From Salticus scenicus (Eukaryota; Arthropoda; Arachnida; Araneae; Salticidae): a stretch of DNA of 64,000 nucleotides. The translations under genes and the position numbers were made by a program. Location: assembly GCA_963930645.1 (NCBI GenBank), contig OZ005662.1:81601902-81665901 (forward strand), in the 5' to 3' direction. The notes under the pieces were generated by a model. The model was given only the letters and a program-made list of their open reading frames with translations, was not told where the DNA came from and did no database searches. Positions 47,521 through 59,556 of this stretch are shown in pieces (position 1 is the first letter of the stretch; each line of letters begins with the position of its first letter).

Positions 47521-47947
47521 AAAAGAATGCTTATGCTTAGAGCTTGTAAGAAGTATTCCCAGATTCCGGTAATTTTCCCCGCGGTAGCGAAATTCAGTCT
47601 TCTTTTGGTATAAATTCGATGGAATGTAGAGGAAACATCTCTTTTGCAGGGAATTTAAAAAAAGAAATAAAATTTTAATGATGGAAATGGAAAAGCTTAT
47701 TTTAAAAAAGATAAGCAGAATTAATTTTTAAAAGCGCATTTCAGAAATATCATTTTAAGGTCCAATTTAACAGCTATTATTTAATAATCTTTACCGAATC
47801 TAATTAGAGATCCTATTCTGCCCTCATAAATCGTGTTTTAAAAAACAAGAGATTAATCTGAATTAAGTGTATTTATGTTACTTGACTTCAGAACCTCAAT
47901 TATAAAAAAAAAAAAAAAAAAAAAAAAGAGGCCATAGCATTTTTTAT

Positions 47948-47988
<41 letters not shown>

Positions 47989-48002
47989 TGCATTTATAAT
48001 GT
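47521..48002. other. Stretch with two long A-runs
   Basis: A-runs lie at about 47907-47927 and 47951-47984. Nothing else is recognised. Confidence 0.5.
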
Positions 48003-48192
48003 ATCGCTGCAAACATTTTAGTTTATTCCGGAGCATTTCTAGCCCCGCTTTATTTCGCACCACTTTATTCAAAGAATATTTTTCTCCATTAAATGAGTAC
48101 ATTGAAATAAGAAAAAAAAAATACACTTAGTAATTTATATAATAAATACATTGAAAATTAAGTATTTTGAAATAAGAAAAAATTACTCTTAA

Positions 48193-48681
48193 CGCTTTTG
48201 CGACCTCTGACATAAATTCACGACATTTAAAAATATGTAACTCCACCAGTGGCGTTACTTTAGATTACATAGGTTACATTATTTCCTAACAATATACTCA
48301 ATATTCATATTTGTATAATCAATGCACTCTAAATACAAATACTTTTATTAGAATGAGTAAAATTGTAACGTATATCCATTTTTTAATATAAATATGAATG
48401 TAGAAAACAATGATTTAAAATAATCAGAGCTGCCAACCTAATCCCGCAAATTGTTAGTACCGCCAATTTTTCTACGTCACTTAATTCTAAGAGTGTTTGT
48501 TTTCTTAATTCATCGTAAATATAATTGAAGAGAATTCTAAAAATTAAGTGCTGTAATAAAATGGGCGGTACTAAAAATTTGCCGGATTAGGTTGGCAGCT
48601 CTGAATAGTGTACTATACAAGTATAAGGCCCATAGGCAGAGCTTATTGTAAAAAATACAAAAGCATACGGTCGCAAAAGTG
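48193..48681. mobile_element. piggyBac-like MITE C, copy 5 (nested in B, hosting E)
   Basis: TTAA at 48189-48192 and 48682-48685, with ends CGCTTTTGCGACCTC and GGTCGCAAAAGTG. Confidence 0.85.
48425..48603. mobile_element. MITE E, copy 3 (innermost)
   Basis: Ends CAGAGCTGCCAACCTAATCC and the complement, with flanks AATAAT and AATAGT (6 bp, one mismatch). The shared core is present. Confidence 0.85.
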
Positions 48682-48990
48682 TTAAAAGTAAAGTTGAATG
48701 AAATGAAGGCGGGGCTAAAAATGCTGCAGAATAAATTAAAATGTTAGCAACTCTGCTAATGCAAATTAGAAAACATGCATATTTTTAAAAGTATCTCAAT
48801 TATCAATAAAAAAGAGAGAAGAGAGATAGTATGGTGCTTACACACTACCATTAAGATGTCGAATTATTAATTGTGACTAAACGTTGAAATTGTGTCTGAA
48901 ATACTGAAATCTAAGATTATAAGTTTTTAAATATTCATTAAAAGCATTTTAAAATGCTTTCCTCTTCTTTTTTTTTTTTTTTTTTTCGCT

Positions 48991-49305
48991 CAAGTACTTG
49001 CGCTACCGCTGACGTAGATTCAAATCATTTCGAAATCTCGTAACTCCTCCAGTGGCCGTTTCTTTTGCAATTTGTATGTTGTTGTATTTCTTAATAATAT
49101 TACCTATATTCGTATTTGTATAATTAAAATACTATGGATACAAATACTTTCACTAGAAGGAGTATAATATTGCGTATATTCGTATGTAATTTTTGTAAGG
49201 ATACATAAAACCATGTTCTGAAATAATGCAGCTTAAAAGAGTAACACCCACAGGCGGAACATACAATCAAAAAGACAAAGGTATGCGGTCTCGAATGTGA
49301 TAATT
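48991..49305. mobile_element. piggyBac-like MITE C, copy 6 (decayed ends)
   Basis: The interior matches other C copies (CGCTGACGTAGATTCAAATC, CCTCCAGTGGCCGTTTC, AAAAAGACAAAGGTATGCGG), but both ends and the TTAA sites are mutated. Confidence 0.65.
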
Positions 49306-49747
49306 TTAATTTTTGTAATTCTATATAATATCACAAACGTTTAGTTAAATTCTACAGATTCAACGTACAAATGGAATTACCATTGGCTCGTCTTATTTTA
49401 ATAATATTACAATCTTACCAAAACAATGATTATAGATAGCATTTTGACCTCTTAATTTTTGCCAGATTTAACAATAGTGTAAAGCACGTGAAATGAAATG
49501 GTCGTGTTGTATGGGCATTAAGGGCCCTCTTCACTCATAATTTCCTTTTCTAAAAGCCAATGTTATCCTATGGAAAACTTTCTTTGCACTTAAAACAGTG
49601 ACATATTAATTGATTGAGACGCGGTTTTTTTTATTGGATTACTCTCATTTCGTAAACTGACTCAGCTTTTGTAGATTTTATGAAAGAATAACAGTTGTTT
49701 TTTAAAAAATCTGTTTTATTGCAATATTTGGGTTGATGCATTAAATG
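49306..49747. repeat. AT-rich stretch with a MITE H fragment
   Basis: 49505-49590 matches one arm of MITE H (TTAAGGGCCCTCTTCACTC, CCAATGTTATCCTATGGA). The rest is unrecognised. Confidence 0.5.
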
Positions 49748-49940
49748 CAGAGCTGCCAACCTAATCCGGCAAATTGTTAGTACCGCCCCTTTTTCTACAC
49801 CAGTCATATTTTAGAGTATTTTTCTACTTAATTCATCATAGATACATTTGAAGAGAATTGCTCTAAAAATTAAGTGGTGTAGAAAAAAGGGCGTTTTTCA
49901 ATGGGCGTTAACAATTTGCCGGATTAGGTTGGCAGCTCTG
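49748..49940. mobile_element. MITE E, copy 4
   Basis: Ends CAGAGCTGCCAACCTAATCC and complement, with a perfect 6-bp duplication TAAATG (49742-49747 and 49941-49946). The core reads ACCGCCCCTTTTTCTACACC and its counterpart. Confidence 0.92.
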
Positions 49941-49946
49941 TAAATG

Positions 49947-50574
49947 GCTTATAAAAACTCTTTCAATTTTTTTAAAACAGAATTTAAAAAGCTGCGTCAA
50001 TCTCAAAGAGTTTAATTCAATGCGGAAAAAAATCCTGTATTTTAATAAAATTTTAAATGAATTAAATTTGTAAAGAAAGTCCAAAAATTTTACAAATTTG
50101 TGCCGATTTTCCTCTTTGATACACCCTTTATCCGGCTCCACCTCTCAGACAGATGTTTTTGCTTTTCGACGAGCCAAATGTTTATATTTTTGTGGTGAAG
50201 AAACATCGACGTGGTTTTTATTTCTTTACTACGCTTATTATTATAGATTTTTTTTTTCTTTTTGTATTACGGATGCGCGTCTGAGTAACATATAAATTTA
50301 GAAGACAATCGTTCAAAGAATTTGCGAAATATATGATCGCATTTCATTTTAAATATTTTTCTTTGCACATAATACTGTTTGCACAAGAAATCTGATATTT
50401 TACTCATAAAGCAATGAGTGGCAATATACGAACATCTATTTTAGCGATTCGTAAAAAATATTTTATTGAATTAAACAGAATTTCAATAATACAATTCAAA
50501 GTAAATAATCTGGTATGGCACCCATACGACTTCTTACATAAAATTAAAATTCTATTAAGATATATTGCAGATTG
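49947..50574. other. Gene-poor stretch
   Basis: The frames at 49908-50141 (minus) and 50098-50295 (plus) overlap on opposite strands and have no recognisable domain. Nothing else is seen. Confidence 0.4.
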
Positions 50575-50770
50575 ACGAGTAAGATAACAAGTTCTATATA
50601 TAGCTAGTGGATATGGAGATAAGGAACCTCACCGCCCTATTTGCATCACGCATTATTCAACAGATTATTTTTACTTGTTCCTTATAATATATAATATATA
50701 TATATTGATTCTATTGACTTTTTGTATAAACAGAAACGTTTCTGAGGGGGGTTGCAGCCCCTCAACCCCC
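50575..50770. repeat. Dispersed repeat L, copy 1
   Basis: Collinear with 52008-52170: CTAGTGGAT, CCTATTTGCATCAC, ATTATTCAACAG, TTGATTCTATTGACTT, AACAGA-ACGTT, CTGAGGGGGGTTGCAGCCCC. In the second copy this block leads directly into family I sequence, so it may be the outer part of that family. Confidence 0.6.
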
Positions 50771-51057
50771 TGTGCTTTTCTCTTTCTATAACTATCTCTG
50801 TATGTATGTATTCCTAATAACTGACTATCTTGTACTTGCACTAATTCCCTGTAATTCATAAGTACTTCTACCAAAAGCCCTCCAAATTGATTACATAACA
50901 TACTAGAATTATTTTGTGCAACCCTGTAAATTAAATACTGATTCTATGGCCACATTTTCCCACAAAAAAAATATACTTTTAAAATTCTAATAAAAAATCA
51001 TCATATTTCGTGGGGTGTAACCATGTTAAAATTCAATACAAGTGTTGAAATATGAAC
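50771..51057. other. Unrecognised spacer
   Basis: No gene or repeat recognised. Confidence 0.4.
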
Positions 51058-51063
51058 TATAGT

Positions 51064-51202
51064 CAGGGATGGAACACGGGCGCAGGATTCACACCGGAAT
51101 CTGTTGAAGAAATTTCTGTACCTATAATATCGTTGATTTAAGAAGTAGAAAATTTTCTTACATTGATAGTGGTATGAATTCTGCGCCCGTGTTCCATCCC
51201 TG
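51064..51202. mobile_element. MITE F, copy 4
   Basis: 139 bp with perfect 6-bp flanks TATAGT (51058-51063 and 51203-51208). Confidence 0.92.
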
Positions 51203-51208
51203 TATAGT

Positions 51209-52005
51209 GCGTAATAGAACGAAATTCTTTTATGTAACTCGGAAAAGCAGCCACAGTAATTATATACACTAAAAAAATTAGAATACACCTATTTAATTAA
51301 TTGTAACTCATGAATATTTCAATGTAATTTGAATCATTTGGATGATTGCAGGATGCCATCCGAATTCATTTGTGTGATCCCGCAAATAAATCATATAGTC
51401 CATACATATCCCTTTTATTAGAGTAAACATGTTTTTATATATCTTTATAATGTATATGTTAATTCCACTGTGTTGAATGCAGCATAAACGTTTTAAAATG
51501 CGCTTTTTTTTTTACTGTAATTTCACTTTGTTGAATGCAGAGTAACGACGTTAAAATTTGTTTAAACAAAATTCACTCCGTAGGCCTTAATGATAAGAAA
51601 AACTTTGGAGTGTCCCTGTACATAGAACATGAAAAATATACACATAAAAAATTATACAGCTATTTCTATACAGAGCTTGAAAGTGTCTACCAATTTGCAA
51701 GTTATTTGAAGAATTTTTGCAGCCGTTATTGCAGTACATGTACATTCTGTCCATAGGCCATAGTGATAAAGAAAAATTTGGTGTGTCCGCGTACACGAAT
51801 TCCAGACAGAACAGACGCCAAACACAATACAGCTAATCCCATGCGGCTCGAAAACATGTGTACAAAATTGCAAATCAATAGCATGATTTTTGCGGTCGCT
51901 GAAACAGACACACAAACAAACAAAATATACACACAGACGGAACCCAAAATCTTTTTGAGTCGCCACAGGGAAGCTTCCACTCACGTTTCGACAATGAACT
52001 AGTGG
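51209..52005. repeat. Unclassified stretch with direct repeats
   Basis: TTTGTTGAATGCAG-type sequences recur near 51472 and 51530. A block around GATAAGAAAAACTTTGGAGT (51590) recurs diverged near 51767. Overlapping frames on both strands between 51535 and 52002 have no known domain. Confidence 0.4.
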
Positions 52006-52007
52006 AT

Positions 52008-54600
52008 CTGCAGATCAGGAGCCCCAATATCCTATTTGCATCACACATTATTGAACAGGTCGTTTTTATTTATTTCTCATTATATAATATATGCGTATAT
52101 ATTGATTCGATTGACTTGCTACATAAACAGATACGTTCCTGAGGGGGGCTGCCGACCCCTCCGAAACTAATAAAAATAGAGCTATGAAACTTCAGATTTA
52201 AGACAGAACTGGTGTACAGATGAATTTTACAAAGTTTGGTGAAAATTGGAAAAGTGGAAGTGGGACTGTAAGTCCGTATCCAAAAACAGCTCTAAAGATT
52301 TTCTTAAAATTTACTACATAAACACTCTATTAGATGTCCTTTCGAATTATATAGTTGGTTAGTTCAGGAAAATTGGTAGGCTCCCGGTATAAATAGCTGA
52401 ATTTCAAGTCTCGCAAGTGCGTTTTTTTTTTTTTTTTTTTTTTTTAAACGACTGTAACGGATTTTTTTTCAAACTCGCCATATTAACCCCCTTTTAAATA
52501 TCCTTTTGTATGTAATTTTTGTTTTTCGATCAATAATTGAGTATGCCAAGTTTTGGTAAAAGATGGTATCTCAAAAACGGCTCTAACGATTTTCTTGGAA
52601 ATTGTTGCATAAATCCATTTTAGATGTCTTTTCTCGTATAATACGTGGTTATTACAGGACAATTAACAGTTATCATGCTCAGATAGGTCACTTTTAGATC
52701 TCGGAAATTGATGTTTCAAAAAATAACTCTACCATTTATTATTATTATTATTATTATTATTTCTTAACTCGCTATGTAAACTTTTACATGCCTATATATC
52801 AGTTTGTCAGGCGTCTACTTCGTTAGGTCACTTTTATGTCTTCTGATCACATTTTTAAAAATTGTATATAATACGTGAAATAGTGGGTAATGGAAGTAGT
52901 AGCTTTACACCAATTTATTTATTTATTTATTTATTGTCACAGATTTATGGATAGATAATTTTTTTAAATGGTCAAAATATGTTCAGGACACCTGAAAATG
53001 TGTAAATATACTGAAAGCTAGAAGGTGAAGTGTTTCATGAATCCAATATTTTATTTCATCTTGTACAAAGAAAAGAAGTAAATAAGAGGATATTTCTACC
53101 AATCATAACGGCATCGAAAATTTTTACGAATCCAATATTTTTTTTCCCTTATAAATACGGAACAAGGTGTCATCATATCAATAACTTCAGTTTGTGGTTG
53201 TACTTTTCGCATTTCTTCTCAAAAGGGGGGAGGGGAGAAAAGGGACAAAGGTGATCAAATGTGAGTAATTTCTAATAAAAGCTTACAAGAAATGGGAGCA
53301 AATGTTTATAAAATTATTTCCAAGCGAAGAAACCACATTATTAGTTACACTTTACACTCGAAGATTTCGCGGTCTGATTTTCGAGACTAATGACGTAAAG
53401 GTGACCTTTTCAGAATGATACATGGTCACTGATTATAGTTTATGAGCGTTCTTTAGAATTAGGATAAAGAGAAATCGCGCAGATGTATTTGTATATAATA
53501 CAAACTTATTTTAAAATTGTAAAAATATTAGAAAATATTAGAGGTTTTCGCTTATTATAAGATATGCATATGCAATTTTCAGAAATAAGTTCTAGATAGA
53601 AAAAAAATAAATAAATAAATCTGGAGTGAAACAGCTACACGACTTTCATTACTTACTGTTGCATGTATTATATGCATTTTTTGGCGATAATATAATCAGA
53701 AGACATAAAGTTGACCTAAAAAATTAGGCACCTAAAAATTTTCTGGTAAGATAAAGCTTATACACATGTAAAGATATATAAAATAGATTTACATAACGAA
53801 TTTAAAAATAGTAAGAAGAGAAAAATCGGCTTAGCCGCTTTACGAAACAATTTCCGATATCTAAAACTAATCTACCTAATCAGGATGACTGCTAATTTAC
53901 CTTTAATAACCGCGTTATACATAAGAACGGATATCTAAAATGGATTTATGTAACAATTTTCAAGAAAATCATTAGAGCCGTTTTTGAGATACCGACGTTT
54001 GCCAAAAGTTGGCATACTCAATTATTGACTTGAAAACAATAATTACATACAAAAGGATATTTAAAAGGGAGTTAATAAGGCGAGTATGAAAAACATTATT
54101 ACAGTCGTTTTTAGAGGAACACACTTGTATTCCTGACTGCTCCTAGTTGAGAGACCTGAAATTGAGCTATTTATACAGGACTCTTATCAATTTTCCTCCA
54201 TACTAGCCAACTATATCATTCGAAAGGACATTGAATAGAGTGTTTGTATAGCAACTTGGAAGAAAATGTTTAGAGTCGTTTTTGTGATACAGACTTACGG
54301 TACCTCTTCCGGTTTTCCAATTTTCACCAAAATTTGGAAAATTCATCTGTACAAAAGGGCAAGCTCAGTTCTGAAGTTTCGTAGTTCTATCTTTATTAGT
54401 TTCGGAGATATGATAGTCAGAAGATTCCCCACAAATATATATACATACACACGCACACACTGACCAATTGCCAAAAATTACTTTTTTGGTCTTAGGAGAC
54501 TTTAAAACATGTAAATCAGGTGAAAACTCGATATCGAATTTTCGGGCCGAATACAATACTTCTTACAATTATTAAATACGGCAGTCGGGTAATGGAAGTA
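52008..54600. repeat. Family I/L composite with a large foldback
   Basis: It starts with repeat L (52008-52170). The arms at about 52170-52680 and 53900-54400 are reverse complements and share AAACTTCAGA, CAGATGAATTTTAC, TGGTGAAAATTGGAAAA, GTCCTTTCGAAT, CTTTTAAATATCCTTTTGTA and CAAAAACGGCTCTAA blocks. The middle has a T-run, an ATT microsatellite and family I endings (ACGAATCCAATATTTT). Confidence 0.7.
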
Positions 54601-54789
54601 AAAAACCATAACAAAACTTTCTTCTATATCATCTATATAACAGCGTCATTTACTGTCTAACGAGCGCCCAAATGTTTTATAATAGTTTCTCACAATGAAA
54701 ATTTTTGACTATATATGTAATTTGGTGCGATTTTAAACCTATGGAAAATAACTAATAATAAGAAAATTGTTTGACATAATCATAACTAT

Positions 54790-55330
54790 AATTGATGTAA
54801 ACTAGAGTCCTGCATATTGATTTTTTTGCGTTAGATTGAGTCGTTTTTTCTGTAAAATTCAGAAAATTTTAATTTTTAATTTCAAAACTGTAGAAAAATA
54901 AAATGACAGACTTCCATTTTCGACTATAAACATAAACATCTCATTTCAAAGGAACAGATTTGATATCTGTCGTCCATGGCAAAATAATAATAATAATAAT
55001 AATAAAAGATGGCCAAGTTATCTGACGAACATATTTAATTCCTTTCAAAAATCATGGTTATTTTAATAAAGTATATTAAGAGAGCAATCAGTAATATATG
55101 AAACAATATTTCGTACAATATATATGCATTATGAAAATATTCATCTGGCATGTATGTTTCCGCATTACGTTTTAATCGCCAAATACACAAAATGCGGAGG
55201 ACGAATGGATATCAAATCTATGCCCATTTTGTCTCTAGAGTTTTGAAATTAAAAATTAAAATTTTATCAATTTGACAGCAAAATAACTTAATCTAACACA
55301 TGTGCACAATAACTAATTTGTAATTATACC
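54790..55330. repeat. Foldback repeat
   Basis: The arms at about 54820-54990 and 55190-55310 are complementary around AAAATTTTAATTTTTAATTT, GTTAGATT and AGATTTGATATC. The centre holds an ATA microsatellite and ATGCATTATG. Confidence 0.6.
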
Positions 55331-55394
55331 CAAATATGGAGATTGAAATCGGGAAATAATTTTCCTCGATTTTTAATAATTTTTTACAAAACTA

Positions 55395-55510
55395 GGGGGC
55401 TCTGCCCCCTTCTCGCTTCGCTCACAAATCCCCGAGGGAGGCTTCGCCTCCCCCCGACTCACTTTACTTATTAACACATGCAGAGCTCTGCCCGCTTATT
55501 CTCGGCTTTC
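55395..55510. repeat. GC hairpin cluster of family I type
   Basis: GGGGGCTCTGCCCCC, CGCTTCGCTC and GGGAGGCTTCGCCTCCCC form strong short hairpins in an otherwise AT-rich setting. Comparable hairpins lie at 41050 and 58890-58920. Confidence 0.6.
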
Positions 55511-55718
55511 TTTCACTGAAAAGGAATATTAATAGTGCATACTACAAGTCAAAAGCAGAAAATTATGGAAATCCTCATATTCAATGTCAAATTTATATAT
55601 ATAATATTTATATATATATATATAATTTTTTTATAGAAAGAAATTCATAATATCTAGACCATTTTGCATTACAACTTTAGTATATGATCCTTTTTATTTA
55701 TTTTTTACAACCTTAGAT

Positions 55719-56092
55719 CCGGACCGCGGTACTCCAGTCTGTAAATCACCGAGCTCGTAATTGGAAGATTTCGGGCTCGGTTCTCAAGCCGGCCAAAGAC
55801 AACACCCCCTACATACAGGGGGTATTGCCAAAGACCGTTGTGTACACTAATGGTGGCTGGTGCATGTAAAATATGTCGTGTCAATATCCTCCATGTTCCC
55901 ATCAAAATTATACCTCTGGGGGCCACCGAAGCGGGGTAGCCATCCCCTTCGTATAGTACCAAAACTTTGGTGGCATGTCTCCGGAACATCCGTACGGGTG
56001 CGTCCCAGACCGTCGCCAATTATCCATTGAGCAGTAATGGTGCGACGTCAAACACAACCTACCTAATTATCTACCTACCTACAACCACGAAT
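55719..56092 (+). repeat. SINE-like element, copy 1
   Basis: The head is tRNA-like (GGACCGCGGTACTCCAGTCT...TCACCGAGC, then GGGCTCGGTTCTCAAGCCGG as a B-box-like part). A shared body follows: CCGGCCAAAGAC, AATGGTGGCTGGTG, CTCCGGAACATC, GGGTGCGTCCCAG. The tail is ACCTACCTACA-like. Antisense frames here, such as 55705-56019, are shadows of the SINE. Confidence 0.6.
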
Positions 56093-56178
56093 CCTATTTT
56101 AATTTTCCCGGATAAGAAAATTAATTTTCTTAGAAAAAAAGTTGATATTTATTTTCTTTCTTTTTTACATCCATGGTT

Positions 56179-56480
56179 TCGGGCCGCGATACTCTAGTCG
56201 GTAAAGCACCGAGCACGTAATTGGAAGATTGCCGATTCGATACTTGAGCCGGCCAAAGACCGTCGGATACTCTAATGGTGGCTGGTGTACATAAAATCTG
56301 TCGTGGCCGCAAAGTCCTCCATATTCTTATCCACACTATAGCTCTGGGAATCACCAAAGCGGGGGGAGGATTCCCCCCGTGAAGGATCAAAATTGTGATG
56401 AAATGCCTCCGGAACATCTCTAGGGGTGCGTCCCAGCTCGTCGCTAATTATCCTAACTATCTACATACGTACAGCCATGG
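56179..56480 (+). repeat. SINE-like element, copy 2
   Basis: Same orientation and order as copy 1, about 70-bp shorter inside. The head reads GGGCCGCGATACTCTAGTCG, then GTAAAGCACCGAGC; the B-box-like part is GCCGATTCGATACTTGAGCC. Ends CTACATACGTACA. Confidence 0.6.
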
Positions 56481-56869
56481 ATTATATATTTTCCTGTGTA
56501 AAATGACTTCAAGACAGAAGAACAACGTCACTGGGAGAAACTTTTTTCAAAATGGCAAACAGAGTACCTTCATAAACTTGTCTTTTTTAACGCTTTTAAT
56601 TAAAATGATAGAAATTTCTAAGCAGCTGAAATGTCTTCTTTGGAGTATTTGGAATATATCGATGCCTCTCATGACGCGAAGAACCCTGCCCTCCGCTAGA
56701 AGATGCTGTCGCAGACAAAAAAATGTGATGCCAGTGACAGTTACTTTTTTTTAATATATAGAGAAATCCTATGGACGATTAAGAATTTTTTTTAATTAGC
56801 CACAATGACGGTCAGCGACATCACACTTCGCTTGCGTATACCTTCTGTAATATATAAGAAGAAAGCATA
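56481..56869. other. Spacer before the satellite
   Basis: The frame at 56395-56754 begins inside the SINE and has no domain. Nothing else is recognised. Confidence 0.4.
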
Positions 56870-57645
56870 AGATTTGAAAAAACTTTTGGTTTTCGGTTTT
56901 CGATGAATTTACAGACTTTGAGATTTCCTTGCATTTGAATTAACTGAAATTGACTACTTATTTTTAAAAAGTGAAACTATTACTATCTTCTGCATCTATC
57001 AAAGAAAAAATTTCGATTTTCTGTTTTCGCTGAATTTACGTGTGTTGAGATTTCCCTGCGTTTCAATTAACTGAAATTGACTACTTATTTTGAAAAAAGG
57101 GGATTTATTACTAGCTTCTACATGTATATGAAGAAAGTAGAAGATACGGAAATATTTCGATTTCCGGTTTTCAATGAATTCACACGTTTTGAGAACTCCT
57201 GTCATTTTTATTAACTGAAACTGACTACTTATTTTTTAAAAAGTTGGTTTATTATTCTATCCTCTGCATATATAAGAAAAAAGCACAAGATTCAGAAAAA
57301 TTTTAAATTTTCGGTTTTCGGTGAATTTACACTTTTGAGATTTCCTTGCATCTTTATTAACTGAAATTGACTACTTATTTTTAAAAAAGTGGATTTATTA
57401 TTCTATTCTCTGCATATATGAAAAAAAAGCATAAGATTCAGAAATTTTTTAATTTTCGGTTTTCGATCAATTTACACGTTTTGAGATTTCCTTGCATTTT
57501 TATTAACTGAAATTGAGTACTTATTTTTTAAAAAGTAGATTTATTATTCTGTCTTCTGCATACATATAAGGAGAAAGTATAAGATGCAGAAAAAGTTTAG
57601 ATTTTCGGTTTTCGATGAAGTTACACGTTTTGAGATTTCCTAAAC
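56870..57645. repeat. Tandem satellite, about 145-bp unit, 5-6 copies
   Basis: Each unit contains a TTTTCGGTTTTCGATGAATT-like block (near 56891, 57018, 57160, 57310, 57453 and 57601), then GAGATTTCCTTGCAT, TTAACTGAAATTGACTACTT and TATAAGAAGAAAGCATAAGA. Spacing is about 130-148 bp. The TTTCGAT(G)AATTTACACGTTTT piece also occurs in family I near 59250 (inverse), which suggests the array expanded from a family I end. Confidence 0.85.
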
Positions 57646-58489
57646 ATAATTCGATATTGTTTAGAAAATACCTGTCTTTTTGCGTTCGAACACTGTACTT
57701 TATGAACCATTGAACTTAATTTAAACCGAACTTGATATTTGGTTGGACCTTGGTTTGAGTTAGTGCCGATCAGCTTTTGGGTTATATCACCGAACACGGG
57801 GCGCTTCCACATTGCGATTACCTCTCATTTCAGAAGAAGCTCAGCATTTACAGCTACAGCATACCAAACTTAGTAAAATATATTAAATAAAACATTGCTG
57901 ATTCACTTTGAATATACACTAACCAATTGCCTCACTTTTCTGGACTCGAGGTACATGTCATCAGGTCAAAACTGGATATCAAAACTAAATTTTTGGCTGA
58001 ATGCAATATTTCTGACTGTAGATATATATTTATAGATTTTCTGAGATATATTAGATGATATAAAAATATCAAAAATAAATATATATGAATTTTTTCGATA
58101 TAACTATAATAGCAGGCTTCGGTAATAGCTAGCTATATTTAAATGAATTTATTTATTTTTTAATGAATCACATTTTTTTTTGTTTATATATATATATATT
58201 TATATATATGTATATATATCACTTTATAAATAAAAACTAAAAAGAAAATTCCATTGAAATCACCCTGAACCTCGTTTTGGGTAACCTCTACCAACGGCAT
58301 CGTTACTCCCCCCTCCCCTCCCCCTCGCGTTGTATTCCAGATTTCCACTGCGCATGCAGAATCGTCTTTTCTGGACACTTCAATTTGGATATTTATCGGT
58401 TTACAAGTTGATCTGCTATTACAATTTAAAAATGGCTTTATCTCAGCATCCATTGAACATTTTAGTTATGGCACCATGTAATTTATAGC
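57646..58489. repeat. Family I flanking pieces
   Basis: 57700-57830 contains the complement of the CTAAATACCAAG...GGTCCAAC block at about 59130. 57940-58010 resembles 54490-54560 (GGACTCGAGGTACATG, CAAAACTGGATATC). An AT microsatellite lies at about 58185-58210. No gene. Confidence 0.5.
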
Positions 58490-59524
58490 ACTCGAACTGT
58501 CTACTATATTACCATATGATTAATAATATAACTAGTATGTTGTGGCCACCCCAAGACTTTCTTCTATATTTTCCTATACAAATTCACTGAGTAAAAATGA
58601 TTTATTAAAATTATTATTTAAAAAAAAAATTATCTTCCATGATAATGCAGACGATTTCCATATCAGAAAAGTAGTATAACAGTAAATATCCAAAAAAAAG
58701 TCTATTTTATTCTCAAAATAATATTAATAATAATAATAATAATTACGATTTTTTTTTCAAAGTTTTTTTTGGTTAAAAGTAAAAAAAAATCGATAACTTT
58801 CTTTTACATTATCACAGATCGATAGTTCAACATTCGTTTTAAAGGTATTGACGAGACCTTCCGAAAGATACCCATCTTGAAAATTTACTCCGCCCGGGGG
58901 AGGGCGAAGCCCCCACATGCACAATTTCCCCCCCCCCCCCCTAGTTAACAACTACTTTTATCAATAATTCATATTAATTTTACAATCAAAAGTTAAAAAT
59001 AACTCTCATTATGTACATTTATACGAAATTTTGTCCTATACTGTCTTGTTAAAAATGTAGAAAAAATGCTATCACAGCGCCACCTCTTATGCGATATATC
59101 CCTAAATCTAATCAGCACCAGTTTATGTCAGGGTCCAACTAAATACCAAGTTTGGTTAAATTTCGTTCATTGGTTCGTGAGATACAGCCTCCGAAAATTC
59201 GTGATACACACACACACAGACAGACATTTTTTAAAAACAATCAAATCATGTTCAGCACATCCGAAAACGTGTAAATCCATCGAAAACCGGAGTTCGAAAA
59301 TTTTCACGAATCCAATACTTTCTGTATATTACATATAGAAGAAAGTCCCCTCCCCCCCCCGGGAGGGATAAATGTTCAAGATGGGTATCTTTCGAAAGGT
59401 CTCGTCTGTACCTTTAAAACGAATGGTTGAATTGTAGATCTATGATAATCTAAAACAAAGTTATCGATTTTTTTGTTTTTTGTTACTTTTAACAAAAAAA
59501 AAAAAACTTTTGAAAAAAAAAATC

Positions 59525-59556
<32 letters not shown>

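Larger units (their letters stand above)
48003..48753. mobile_element. MITE B, copy 6, hosting MITE C and MITE E
   Basis: The left arm (CGCTGCAAACATTTTAGTTT, then ATTCCGGAGCATTTC) and right arm (GAAGGCGGGGCTAAAAATGC, ending TGTTAGCAACTCTGC) flank a MITE C inserted at the TTAA after ATTACTC. That MITE C in turn holds a MITE E. A partial internal duplication of AAATAAGAAAAAA precedes the insertion. Confidence 0.8.

Noticed and set aside
51535..52002. Cluster of overlapping open frames on both strands
   Set aside because: They overlap each other in opposite directions, have no recognisable domain, and lie in repeat-like sequence with direct repeats.
55705..56417. Two similar minus-strand frames with MFRRH starts
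   Set aside because: They are the antisense of the two SINE-like copies, which explains their similarity.
56870..57645. Possible CRISPR array
   Set aside because: Units are about 145 bp, degenerate along their whole length and lack short identical repeats with unique spacers; this is eukaryotic DNA.
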